Source: Eubacterium sp.
GTDB taxonomy: Bacteria > Bacillota > Clostridia > Lachnospirales > Lachnospiraceae
Assembly (NCBI GenBank): GCA_024698585.1
Contig: JAILRB010000028.1
Coordinates: forward strand, 36,709-100,708
DNA length: 64,000 nucleotides
Direction of reading: 5' to 3'
In this document: positions 53,848-61,992 of the stretch, piece after piece
Layout: each line of letters starts with the position of its first letter
Numbering within the stretch: position 1 is the stretch's first letter
Made by a program: the position numbers and the translations under genes
The notes under the pieces: generated by a model
Told to the model about the DNA's origin: nothing
The model's database searches: none
What the model saw: the letters and a program-made list of their open reading frames with translations, nothing else

Positions 53848-53892
53848 TTTACATTTAATTATTTTGTTTTAAAGACATAGGAGGTATTTCAA

Positions 53893-56800
53893 GTGAAACT
53901 ATTAATAAAAGGAATTGCAATGCTACTGGTTGTTGCAATGGCAGTTGGATTACTTCCCGCACAAACTGGAAAAGTGTGTGCGGATGAAGTGTATGCAAAT
54001 GAAAAAAAGACAAAAATGATTTATCCCGGTAATAATTATGAAGTGACTTATCATGTGACATCAAATTGGAATACCGGATATAATGTTGACGTGAATATCA
54101 AGAATACCGGAACAAAAAACATTGAAGATTGGTATATAGTGTTTGATCATTCTGATGAGATAACAAACATTTGGAATGCAGAAATTTATAATGAATTGTA
54201 TGGTTACTGCGTAGTTTCTCACAAGGACTATAACTATGCAATCAAACCTGGGGAATCAGCAAATTTTGGATTTACCTGTACAGGTACTTTTAATGAGTTA
54301 CCTACGAATGTTATACTTTCTGAACCGGTTCTGTTGGAATTTCCAGGAAAATATGAAGTTATTTACGAAGAAACAGCTAATTGGATTAGTGGTTTTACAG
54401 GGAATATTCATATAAAAAATAATTCTGAATTTGAAATTAGCGGATGGGAACTCACATTTGATTCCAATGCTTCCATCACAAGCTTTTGGAATGGTGAACT
54501 GAAAGAAAAAACAGACAGCGGATATATCATTAAAGGCTTAAGTTATAACAGAAAAATAAAGCCTGGAGAAGAAGTTGTTTTTGGAATTATGGGTACAGCT
54601 TTAACATCCATTATTTCCGAAGGAAAAGTCGAAAATCCTGTATTATCTTCCGATGTTTTAGATGCAACTAATCAGGATGAAATTGACGAGGATATCGTCA
54701 ATAATTATCAGAAAGAATTGGAAAAGCAAGGGCAGATTGACAGCGATGAAGACGGAATATCAAATTTAACAGAAAATTATTTTAATCTTGATATAAATCG
54801 AGTTGATACCGATGAAGATGGATTGTCTGATTACCTTGAGTTAAGCAGCACCGGAACCAATGGTGCATTAAAAGATTCAGATGAAAATGGCATCCTAGAC
54901 GGAGACGAAGACTCAGATGAAGATGGCCTAACAAATCTCGAAGAACTTAAACTTGGAACGGATTGCGGAGTGGCAGGAACAGACGGGGATGCATTGATTG
55001 ATGGAGATGAAATTTATAAGTATCATACAAATCCTTTGCAAGAAGATACAGACGAAGACGGTGTAGATGATGGAAAAGAAGTAGAGATGGGAACAAATCC
55101 TACGAAAGCTGACGAGACCTTCGAAGCATCTGCTTCATCGATGGAAGAGGATACCGTTAAAGTTTCTGTGGATGTTAAATTAAAGGGAGAGCAGGTTTCC
55201 AGTCTTTCTGTGGAACGATATGATAATGAAGTGTTTTTCCCTGAAACAATGCCGGGATATTTGGGCGGAGCCTATGAATTTAAATGCGAAGGTGAATTTG
55301 AAGAAGCAACATTATCCTTTGAGTTTGATAAAGAGCTTCTGGATGATGAAGATTTTGATCCGGTCATTTATTATTTTAACGAAGAAGAACAAAAGTTAGA
55401 AGCCCTTGATACAACCGTTGAAGGGAATGTTGCAAAGGCTAAAACTCCTCATTTTTCAAAATATGTTCTCATTAACAGAACTGTATTTGAAGATTCACTG
55501 GAATGGATTGACGAATGGGATGCTGATGGATTCTCAAGTATGGAAGTAGAATTTATATTTGACAATCTTGCTAATAGTTACGAGCGGGATAAAGCCGAAG
55601 AATATCGAAATTTGATGTTGGAAAAAGCAGATGAAATCCTTGAATGTCTTCCAGAGGCATCAAGGGTTTGCGCAGTTGATTTCTATTCCAATACTGTAAA
55701 ACTTTATGGAATGACAGAAGGAATTCAAAAAATTGATACATTATTAGAATCTTCCTATGAAGAAGAAAAAAATACTAGATTTATACAGTCAATAATTAAC
55801 TCCATTCCTAATTTTAATGTTGAAGATAATAAAGTAAAGAAAATTGTGGTTTTATTTACTACCGGGTATAACAGCGGAGCAATGGCACAGCACTATTATG
55901 GCTTGAAAAATGCCATAAACGGTAAAAACATTTCTTTTTGCCCTGTGATTGTAGGTTATGATGAATATGGGCAGGCACAATCTTATAAAAAAATTGCTAA
56001 TGAAACGGACGGAACTTATGCTGAATCGTATCTCTCAAAATATTATACTGATACAAACGAAGAAATAAGCAATGATGTCTATAATCAGATTATTTTTGTG
56101 AATTCAGTGAAGACATTAGATGAGTTAGAGGCTGTGGCAGATGTGGAGAAAAAAATCATGGACGCGCAACCGAAATATACAAAGTTTGGTGCAATTAATG
56201 CAAGAGCTAACATAAATGCCACCATGAATCATGAATCTTTATTGGAACCAACATCAAATAAGCAAAGTGTCATTAATTATATAAGTTCCTTGTCAAATAT
56301 TCGAGAGGGTATAGCACCAATAAAGAACAATATTACGTTAGGACTGCAGGATGCAATTAAGGGCTTTTCTTCCCGTGATAGTAGGGTGAAAAGAAAAATT
56401 GTCATTGTGACCACAATAACGAATGATCATTCCATTGATACAGGTTTTCTTTCTAGATTTAATGTTGATAATGTACAAATCAACACAATTATATTAGGTT
56501 CCCCAAATGGGAATCCATCATATAAAGGCTCGTTAACTTCTTTAGCAAATGTTACAGGTGGAAGTGTCATTCCAGGTGTTGCATATTTAGCTTTTGGAAA
56601 AGATGAAATGTTTCACCTCTCACACTCTGGTACCGGTGGAGTAAAACTTCCTGTAGGTTATCGATGGCTGTGTGATATTTCACCAATTAAGGAATATATC
56701 GAAAATATTAATGTTGGTTTTGATATTGAAACAGACACAGATCAAGATGGAATCTCTGATTTTTACGAAAATAACATGACGATTTTTAACGGAATTCATT

Positions 56801-58374
56801 ATCAGACGGATTATTTAAATCCTGACACCGATAATGATGGTGTGTCTGATGGTGAAGAATTTGCAAAGGTTGAATTGGAATATAGCGAAGATGGGAAAAA
56901 AGTTCTTGCAAGAGGGAAATTGATTTCTGATCCAAGATTACAAGATTCCGATTTTGATGGTACGATAGATTTGCATGATTTACAACCATTTTCCAATTGT
57001 TTCATTGGTAAAATGTACAATACGGAAAGAAAAGAAGATCGGGCAAATCTAACTTTTCAGATGGATTATCGATGGTTCCTTAATGAAAACACGAACTATC
57101 AGAGTAAGTTGAGCAAAATGTCCATAATTTTATCATCCGCTGCTTATCATGAAGAAACAGTAGAGATTAACGGAGCAAAATATGATATCAATAAATTGTT
57201 AAAACGCTTTGGAATGAAAAACGTGAAAACAATAAAAATAGGTAACGGAAATGACGTGCATAAATCAGAAGTTTCTCTAGGTTATACCACTGTAATCAAA
57301 GGAAGAACCATAAAGAATGTGGTGGCTGTTGTTGTAAGAGGTACAGATGCCTCTATAGAAGAATGGTCCAGTAATTTTGAAATTGGAAATATGCGTAGAT
57401 TTCACGCTGGAGGGGAATGGAAAACATACAATAACCATGAAGGGTTTGATATTACTGCAAACCGAATCATGGAAGTTGTTAACGAGTATGTGGAAGAATG
57501 TAAAAAAGAAATTGATAATGAGGAACCATTTACATACTGGATTACAGGACATTCACGTGGTGCAGGTATTGCGAATATAATTGGAGCGTATTATGAAGAC
57601 CAAAATAAAGAGGCTTTTACATATACATTTGCATCACCAAACACAACATTAAATGATAACGTGGATGACTATAAAACAATCTTTAATGTAGTAAATACAG
57701 ATGATATGATTCCTCTTCTTCCTCTGGAATCTTGGGGATATTCCCGTTATGGAAGAACTATAAAAGATAGAACCGGAAATTATAGAGGAGAATGGAATGC
57801 ACATACCGCGCATCAATATGTTTCAGCAAAAAATAAAGTGAATAAAGCATTAAAGGCTATGGAATCTGTTGTTCCAATCGAGAAAAATTCTGTGGATGGT
57901 GTAAGAAAAACAGCATATGAGTACTGGTGCGATTGTCATGGAAAGAGAGATGGCATTAAAAAATATGAATATTCAGGTATCTTATATCCGATTGCAGCAC
58001 TCCAATTAAGCTATATCAATCAAAAAAAGCATAAAACGATAACACAATATAGTAATACAAAACGAACAACAATCTGGCCGTTTTTCCCAACTTATGTAGT
58101 GTTGGATATATGTCAGAAACCAGCATATTTTATGCAATATTTAGCAGTGCTTATGTCAAAGGCTGTTGTTGTCAATGATTTCCCTCAAGATATTCTTAAT
58201 GGTGGAAAGTTATTAATTTTTTTAGCTAATATGCCACTTGCGTTTGATTATAACCTGGCATTAAGCGACTTTTTAAGTGCTGCAATGGCAGGTAATTTGT
58301 GCGGAGTAAAACACCCACATGATATGATTTCATATTATGTTTTGGCAAACAATATACCTTCAAAGAATTACTAA
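53893..58374 (+). CDS. Giant secreted protein: two CBM2-like, TSP3, vWA-like, TSP3 and class 3 lipase domains
   Basis: A 1493-residue secreted protein starting at GTG (AGGAGG 8 nt upstream; no better ATG). Order: signal peptide (1-31); two CBM2-like beta modules (about 40-150 and 155-260, NWNTGYNVDVNIKNTGTKNIEDW and NWISGFTGNIHIKNNS); calcium-binding TSP3 repeats (283-400, DSDEDGISN, DTDEDGLSD); a beta domain (about 410-545); two vWA-like modules (about 550-935) whose first MIDAS loop reads FDNLANS instead of DxSxS; a second TSP3 set (948-1033); and a lipase-3-like domain with GHSRGA (S1221), candidate Asp 1270/1271 and His 1304/1307. It has no sorting signal. It probably binds glycans and acts on an ester, but the substrate is unknown. 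Confidence 0.85.
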   Translation: MKLLIKGIAMLLVVAMAVGLLPAQTGKVCADEVYANEKKTKMIYPGNNYEVTYHVTSNWNTGYNVDVNIKNTGTKNIEDWYIVFDHSDEITNIWNAEIYNELYGYCVVSHKDYNYAIKPGESANFGFTCTGTFNELPTNVILSEPVLLEFPGKYEVIYEETANWISGFTGNIHIKNNSEFEISGWELTFDSNASITSFWNGELKEKTDSGYIIKGLSYNRKIKPGEEVVFGIMGTALTSIISEGKVENPVLSSDVLDATNQDEIDEDIVNNYQKELEKQGQIDSDEDGISNLTENYFNLDINRVDTDEDGLSDYLELSSTGTNGALKDSDENGILDGDEDSDEDGLTNLEELKLGTDCGVAGTDGDALIDGDEIYKYHTNPLQEDTDEDGVDDGKEVEMGTNPTKADETFEASASSMEEDTVKVSVDVKLKGEQVSSLSVERYDNEVFFPETMPGYLGGAYEFKCEGEFEEATLSFEFDKELLDDEDFDPVIYYFNEEEQKLEALDTTVEGNVAKAKTPHFSKYVLINRTVFEDSLEWIDEWDADGFSSMEVEFIFDNLANSYERDKAEEYRNLMLEKADEILECLPEASRVCAVDFYSNTVKLYGMTEGIQKIDTLLESSYEEEKNTRFIQSIINSIPNFNVEDNKVKKIVVLFTTGYNSGAMAQHYYGLKNAINGKNISFCPVIVGYDEYGQAQSYKKIANETDGTYAESYLSKYYTDTNEEISNDVYNQIIFVNSVKTLDELEAVADVEKKIMDAQPKYTKFGAINARANINATMNHESLLEPTSNKQSVINYISSLSNIREGIAPIKNNITLGLQDAIKGFSSRDSRVKRKIVIVTTITNDHSIDTGFLSRFNVDNVQINTIILGSPNGNPSYKGSLTSLANVTGGSVIPGVAYLAFGKDEMFHLSHSGTGGVKLPVGYRWLCDISPIKEYIENINVGFDIETDTDQDGISDFYENNMTIFNGIHYQTDYLNPDTDNDGVSDGEEFAKVELEYSEDGKKVLARGKLISDPRLQDSDFDGTIDLHDLQPFSNCFIGKMYNTERKEDRANLTFQMDYRWFLNENTNYQSKLSKMSIILSSAAYHEETVEINGAKYDINKLLKRFGMKNVKTIKIGNGNDVHKSEVSLGYTTVIKGRTIKNVVAVVVRGTDASIEEWSSNFEIGNMRRFHAGGEWKTYNNHEGFDITANRIMEVVNEYVEECKKEIDNEEPFTYWITGHSRGAGIANIIGAYYEDQNKEAFTYTFASPNTTLNDNVDDYKTIFNVVNTDDMIPLLPLESWGYSRYGRTIKDRTGNYRGEWNAHTAHQYVSAKNKVNKALKAMESVVPIEKNSVDGVRKTAYEYWCDCHGKRDGIKKYEYSGILYPIAALQLSYINQKKHKTITQYSNTKRTTIWPFFPTYVVLDICQKPAYFMQYLAVLMSKAVVVNDFPQDILNGGKLLIFLANMPLAFDYNLALSDFLSAAMAGNLCGVKHPHDMISYYVLANNIPSKNY

Positions 58375-58387
58375 AAACAGTCTAATA

Positions 58388-58413
58388 AAGGCAGTTGCAT
58401 TCGCAACTGCCTT
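58388..58413. terminator. Bidirectional terminator between the giant protein gene and lexA
   Basis: An 11-bp perfect stem (58388-58398 with 58403-58413) and a 4-nt loop. T-rich sequence follows on both strands, modestly. Confidence 0.75.
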
Positions 58414-58426
58414 AAATATTTCCTGC

Positions 58427-59044
58427 TTAAATTACCATTCTACGATACAAGGAACGAACAACCCCTACAACCGTACAATCATCTACAATAATCGGATCCA
58501 TATTATCATTCTCCGGCTGAAGTCTGTAATGACCGTCTTCTTTATAAAATCTCTTAACTGTGACGGAATCTTCAATTAACGCCACCACAATATCTCCGTT
58601 CTTAGCATTAGACTGCTTTTCCACAATCAAATAATCATTTTCAAAGAATCCAACATTAATCATACTATCTCCGTGAACCTTCAGAATGAAGGACTCTCCA
58701 CTCGGCATAAATTCAACCGGAAGAGAGAAGTAGTCTTCAATATTTTCTACAGCTAATAATGGTTCTCCGGCTGCAACTCGACCAACAATCGGAATGTTTG
58801 CCATTTCTCTTCTGGTTAAACCAAACTCATCATCCATAATTTCAATGGCACGTGGCTTTGTCGGGTCTCGCCGGATATATCCGTTTTCTTCCAAGGTACT
58901 CAGATGAGAGTGAACAGAAGAAGTAGATTTTAAACCGACCTTCTCACAAATTTCACGTACTGTAGGCGGATAACCTTTCTTCAGAATTTCTTCTTTAATA
59001 TAATCTAAAATCTGTTGCTGTTTCGCAGATATCTTACCAGGCAT
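58427..59044 (-). CDS. lexA: SOS repressor LexA
   Basis: A 205-residue repressor of the DNA damage response. The N-terminal winged helix ([34 protein letters not shown]) binds SOS boxes. Self-cleavage at A92-G93 (RVAAGEP) uses S127 (GDSMI) and K164 (TVKRF), all present. ATG 59044 is chosen since GGAGGA lies between it and the upstream ATG at 59059. It is divergent from a LysM gene, the lexA-yneA arrangement of Firmicutes, with SOS boxes between. Confidence 0.97.
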   Translation of the reverse strand: MPGKISAKQQQILDYIKEEILKKGYPPTVREICEKVGLKSTSSVHSHLSTLEENGYIRRDPTKPRAIEIMDDEFGLTRREMANIPIVGRVAAGEPLLAVENIEDYFSLPVEFMPSGESFILKVHGDSMINVGFFENDYLIVEKQSNAKNGDIVVALIEDSVTVKRFYKEDGHYRLQPENDNMDPIIVDDCTVVGVVRSLYRRMVI

Positions 59045-59098
59045 ATAAATTTCCTCCATTTCCGTATGTGTACCAATTAATGTACTTTCGATGTGTTA

Positions 59099-59127
59099 AT
59101 CTTATCACAGTTAAAGAAAACATTCAA
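59099..59127 (-). promoter_or_regulatory. lexA promoter
   Basis: On the minus strand TTGAAT (59122-59127), 17 bp, TAAGAT (59099-59104). SOS box 1 lies 8 bp upstream of the -35. Confidence 0.65.
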
Positions 59128-59135
59128 TATTTTTT

Positions 59136-59149
59136 CGAACAAATATTCG
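59136..59149. promoter_or_regulatory. SOS (LexA) box 1
   Basis: CGAACAAATATTCG, one base from the Gram-positive consensus CGAACNNNNGTTCG; on the lexA side of the intergenic region. Confidence 0.75.
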
Positions 59150-59158
59150 AAAAGAGTA

Positions 59159-59187
59159 TTGACAAACGTTTGTTCGAGGTTTATGAT
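59159..59187 (+). promoter_or_regulatory. Promoter of the yneA-like gene with SOS box 2
   Basis: TTGACA (59159-59164), 17 bp, TATGAT (59182-59187). SOS box 2, CAAACGTTTGTTCG (59163-59176), overlaps the -35 and spacer, so LexA should block it directly. Confidence 0.8.
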
Positions 59188-59200
59188 AAGGGTACAAAAA

Positions 59201-59214
59201 CGAACAAATGTTCA
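59201..59214. promoter_or_regulatory. SOS (LexA) box 3
   Basis: CGAACAAATGTTCA, one base from consensus, just downstream of the yneA-like promoter. Confidence 0.8.
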
Positions 59215-59241
59215 CAACATATTTTTATGGAGGTGTTATTA

Positions 59242-59541
59242 ATGAATAAAAGATTTATTTACACAGGGAGTTTTGTTTTATTATTAATGATTGCAGTTTT
59301 TTCCGCAATTAAGTTTACGAATGTAGAAGCGAAAGGTGGAGAAGCAGTTGCTACCAAAAAATCATATGTAAGTTATGAAATTCAGCCTGGAGATACATTA
59401 ATCTCCATTGCAAAAGAAAACATTAAAAATACAGATTTGACAATCGATGAATATGTAGAGGAAGTAAAAGAAAATAATCAGTTACACGATGATAAAATCA
59501 TCGCCGGAAATAAAATTATTATTACAACCTACGCATATTAA
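59242..59541 (+). CDS. yneA: LysM protein, YneA-like SOS cell division suppressor
   Basis: A 99-residue protein with an N-terminal membrane helix/signal anchor (about 7-28) and one LysM domain (VSYEIQPGDTLISIAKENI...NQLHDDKIIAGNKIIITTYAY, about 48-99). Size, order, divergence from lexA and SOS boxes match YneA, which delays division during DNA damage. The longer upstream reading frame crosses the promoter and boxes and is rejected; ATG 59242 has GGAGGTG upstream. Name inferred from context, since LysM proteins are common. Confidence 0.83.
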   Translation: MNKRFIYTGSFVLLLMIAVFSAIKFTNVEAKGGEAVATKKSYVSYEIQPGDTLISIAKENIKNTDLTIDEYVEEVKENNQLHDDKIIAGNKIIITTYAY

Positions 59542-59567
59542 TTTATAAAAAGGTACCCGCAAAAGAT

Positions 59568-59611
59568 AAAAGGAATCACTACGAAATCAGTAGTGGTTCC
59601 TTTTCGTTTTT
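59568..59611. terminator. Bidirectional terminator
   Basis: A 15-bp stem (59568-59582 with 59590-59604, one wobble) and a 7-nt loop, then CGTTTTT. It separates the yneA-like gene from the convergent recombinase. Confidence 0.85.
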
Positions 59612-60668
59612 AATCCTCACGAAGTTTAACTGCATTACGAGCTTTTCTTCGACGTTCATCTTCGATGGCTGCATAATGTTTCTTTGTGGTGTTAACATCT
59701 TTATGACCTAAGACATCAGCGACAAGGTAGATATCTCCGGTTTCCTTATAAAGAGAAGTACCATAAGTACTACGAAGTTTGTGAGGTGTTATTTTCTTTA
59801 AGTTAGTAACAAGTCCTGCATACTTTTTTACTAAATTTTCCACGGCACGTACACCGATTCGTTTCTTTTGCAAAGATAAGAAGAGCGCATTTTCATGTCC
59901 TGTAACCGGAACGATGAGTTTACGTTCCTCGATGTAGGCCAATAATGCCTTCTCCACTTCATCGCCGAAATACACGACAGTTTCGTAACCACCTTTTCGA
60001 CGAATCTTGATTCCGGAATTTTTAAAATCGACATCATTGATATCGATTCCCACACATTCTGAAACACGGATCCCGGTTCCTAGGAGGAGTGTAAGAAGTG
60101 CCAAATCTCTTGTTTTGGTCTTACCATGGAATTTCTGCTGGGATTTTGACAATTTATCCCCTAATTCGACTTCATCGAGTAATACGCTTACTTCATCGGC
60201 ATCTAGTCGAACAATCTCTTTTTGGTGCAATTTTGGCATTTCTACGATAGCTGCCGGATTGCTGGTAATCTTTTCTTTTTTATAAAAGTACCGATAGAGC
60301 GTTCGCAAACATGCCAGTTTTCGCATGATTCCACGTTCTCCGTTGGTATGTTGTTTACCATCCTCTGTAACATAATATTTTAAATAATCCAAATATTCCT
60401 CGATATCCGTTGCTGTAATCTGGTCGAGGATGGAAATCGGATAGTCACGGATTTCCTGGTTCTTTAAATCTGGATTATTTTCACGCATATAGTTAAAAAA
60501 TACGGTTAAATCGTACCCATATGCGATTCGGGTACGAGAAGAAGTAGTAGGTTCAATACCACGAAAAAATTCTCCCAAAAATCGTGGAAGACCTTTTTGA
60601 AGTTCTCTTAATTTTAACTCGTTATCGATGATTACCTGATCATGATAATTTTTAGGATTTGTAGCCAT
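59610..60668 (-). CDS. Tyrosine recombinase (XerC/D-like)
   Basis: A 352-residue tyrosine recombinase with a SAM-like N-terminal core-binding domain (about 30-145) and a catalytic domain. Catalytic residues are visible: R in GTGIRVSE, K in IRRKGGYE, HxxR in TPHKLRSTYG, H in VLGHKDVNTTKKHY, and the terminal tyrosine nucleophile. It is longer than typical XerC/D (about 300). No integrase-linked att sites or phage genes are nearby, so a housekeeping dimer-resolution role is more likely than mobile-element integration. AGGAGG precedes the start, and ttcA is 8 bp upstream. Confidence 0.85.
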   Translation of the reverse strand: MATNPKNYHDQVIIDNELKLRELQKGLPRFLGEFFRGIEPTTSSRTRIAYGYDLTVFFNYMRENNPDLKNQEIRDYPISILDQITATDIEEYLDYLKYYVTEDGKQHTNGERGIMRKLACLRTLYRYFYKKEKITSNPAAIVEMPKLHQKEIVRLDADEVSVLLDEVELGDKLSKSQQKFHGKTKTRDLALLTLLLGTGIRVSECVGIDINDVDFKNSGIKIRRKGGYETVVYFGDEVEKALLAYIEERKLIVPVTGHENALFLSLQKKRIGVRAVENLVKKYAGLVTNLKKITPHKLRSTYGTSLYKETGDIYLVADVLGHKDVNTTKKHYAAIEDERRRKARNAVKLRED

Positions 60669-60676
60669 AGTGCCTC

Positions 60677-61384
60677 CTAATTATTAAAACCTTTTTCCAA
60701 AACAGCTCGGAAAAAGCGTTGTTTACAATCCGGGTTTTCCTGGTTTAACTGACGAACCAGATTTTTAACGTATTCTCGTTTCGTATGTCCATCCACCGGA
60801 CAAGGATTTTTTGCAATTGGTAATTCATATTTATTGGAAAAACCAATAACATCCATTTCCGGAACATACATTAATGGACGAATCACTGTTAAATCCATAC
60901 GGTCTAAATAAGTAACCGGTGAGAAGCAGTGGAAGCGCCCTTCATAAATCAATGATAAAAACATGGTTTCAATCATATCGTCTTTATGATGCGCATAAGC
61001 GATTTTATTGCATCCTAATTCCTTTGCTAAATCATTTAATGAGCCTTTACGCATTTTTGCACAAAGAGAGCATGGGTTCGTTTCTTTTCTGGATTCAAAA
61101 ACGATATCAGCGATATCTGTTTTTATGACATGATATTCCACGCCTAGGTTATCACAGAATTCCTGGATTTTTGAAAAATCCTGAATTCCAAAACCTAAAT
61201 CCACGGTCAATGCCACAATCTCAAAGGATTCCGGATAAAACCTCTTTAAACCGTTTAAGGCATAAAGAAGTGTAAGACTATCTTTTCCGCCGGAAATGCC
61301 GACAGCAATTTTATCGCCGGATTGAATCATATCATAGTCTGATATGGCACGGCGTACGAAACTAAATAATTTTTGTGCTTTCAT
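60677..61384 (-). CDS. ttcA: TtcA-like tRNA 2-thiocytidine synthetase
   Basis: A 235-residue PP-loop ATPase of the TtcA/TtuA family, which thiolates tRNA C32. It has SGGKDS, the two CxxC-type cysteines (NPCSLCAKMRKG), AHHKDDMIETMFLS and a C-terminal PCPVDGHTKREYVK. Length is somewhat short versus E. coli TtcA. It is first in a minus-strand pair with the recombinase and has a strong promoter. Confidence 0.9.
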   Translation of the reverse strand: MKAQKLFSFVRRAISDYDMIQSGDKIAVGISGGKDSLTLLYALNGLKRFYPESFEIVALTVDLGFGIQDFSKIQEFCDNLGVEYHVIKTDIADIVFESRKETNPCSLCAKMRKGSLNDLAKELGCNKIAYAHHKDDMIETMFLSLIYEGRFHCFSPVTYLDRMDLTVIRPLMYVPEMDVIGFSNKYELPIAKNPCPVDGHTKREYVKNLVRQLNQENPDCKQRFFRAVLEKGFNN

Positions 61385-61415
61385 AATTATATTTCCTTAT
61401 TTTTTTACTATTGCT

Positions 61416-61444
61416 ATTATAAAGCAATCAGTATTTATTGACAA
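61416..61444 (-). promoter_or_regulatory. ttcA promoter
   Basis: On the minus strand TTGTCA (61439-61444), 17 bp, TATAAT (61416-61421). Confidence 0.8.
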
Positions 61445-61539
61445 CTATTCGTTAAATTAATAGACTTCGAAAGTCTGATATAGTACAATAACATGCGTTG
61501 GCATTAAGCAAAAATAAATTAATAACTCGTAGATAGATT

Positions 61540-61569
61540 TTCGATTCATAAAAAGCTAAATACTATAAT
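61540..61569 (+). promoter_or_regulatory. Candidate promoter of the small toxin
   Basis: TATAAT (61564-61569) with a weak -35 (TTCGAT or TCGATT at 61540-61546, 17-18 bp spacer). A weaker alternative is TAGACT (61461)/TACAAT (61484). Confidence 0.45.
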
Positions 61570-61630
61570 GCACTTAATCAGGGGACTGAAGGGGCGGTTG
61601 GCTGGCTTCCGGAATACACGAAAGGAGCTG

Positions 61631-61732
61631 ATGCCAATGGTTACATATAATGATTTAATTCAATTTGTAATTATGCTTTGTTACGTTATCACTCTTGTGT
61701 TAGCAATCATTAAATTTAACGCAAAAAAGTAA
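61631..61732 (+). CDS. Small hydrophobic peptide, holin-like type I toxin
   Basis: A peptide of 33 residues (31 if ATG 61637 is used), too short for standard gene callers. It starts MVTYNDLIQF, has one hydrophobic helix (FVIMLCYVITLVLAIIKF) and a basic end (NAKK). This is the form of the putative holin-like toxins (TxpA/BsrE group): an MVTY-type start, one membrane span and a Lys tail. AAAGGAG lies 3-9 nt upstream. The stop codon falls inside the downstream terminator stem. A leader stretch (61597-61610) can pair with the SD/start region (61624-61637), as in other translationally restrained type I toxins. Expected target: the cell membrane. Confidence 0.75.
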   Translation: MPMVTYNDLIQFVIMLCYVITLVLAIIKFNAKK

Positions 61733-61767
61733 CGCCCTCACTCTGGTAAAGATCGGCGTTACTTTTT
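61724..61767. terminator. Bidirectional terminator shared by toxin mRNA and antisense RNA
   Basis: A 13-bp perfect stem (61724-61736 with 61755-61767) and an 18-nt loop; A-rich and T-rich ends serve both strands. Confidence 0.88.
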
Positions 61768-61820
61768 AACAAACATCACAACCGGAGGCTAGCTTACACC
61801 TAGCTTTCAGTTCTCTTGTT
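61724..61820 (-). ncRNA. Predicted antisense antitoxin RNA
   Basis: A convergent minus-strand promoter, TTGATT (61850-61855), 17 bp, TATAAT (61827-61832), would start an RNA near 61820 that runs into the 3' part of the toxin transcript and stops at the shared terminator, about 100 nt. This is the arrangement of txpA-RatA and bsrE-SR5 pairs. Confidence 0.65.
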
Positions 61821-61826
61821 AAGTAC

Positions 61827-61855
61827 ATTATAGTATTTCATAATTACAAAATCAA
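61827..61855 (-). promoter_or_regulatory. Promoter of the antisense RNA
   Basis: Minus strand TTGATT, 17 bp, TATAAT (consensus -10). Confidence 0.7.
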
Positions 61856-61859
61856 GTAT

Positions 61860-61917
61860 AAAAGAGCTGGGATGCATTCCTCGTGTATCAAGAAAGATAC
61901 CAGCTTCCCGGTTCTTT
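61860..61917. other. Imperfect hairpin upstream of the secreted Lys-rich protein gene
   Basis: Outer arms AAAGAGCTGGGA and TCCCGGTTCTTT (12 bp with two wobbles) enclose an inner GTATC/GATAC stem. It lies between the antisense promoter and the next gene. It may be a leader structure or a remnant of a second toxin locus. The rest of 61918-61992 holds a short palindrome CCCTTATAAGGG and an AAGGAGG ribosome binding site. Confidence 0.45.
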
Positions 61918-61992
61918 ATATAAATCAATTACGTTCAGAGCCCTTATAAGGGATGCTACAAAATAGTAACTCAGATCAAGGAGGTAGAGACT

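Noticed and set aside
59068..59241. Longer start for the LysM gene
   Set aside because: The upstream extension crosses the promoter, two SOS boxes and part of the lexA promoter; ATG 59242 has the ribosome binding site and a normal signal anchor.
59610..60668. Integrase of a mobile element
   Set aside because: The tyrosine recombinase has no phage, conjugation or att-site context and sits in an operon with ttcA.
61438..61466. Plus-strand TTGACA-17-TAGACT promoter
   Set aside because: It coincides with the better minus-strand ttcA promoter (TTGTCA-17-TATAAT) and lies about 165 bp from the toxin; the TATAAT at 61564 is a nearer candidate.
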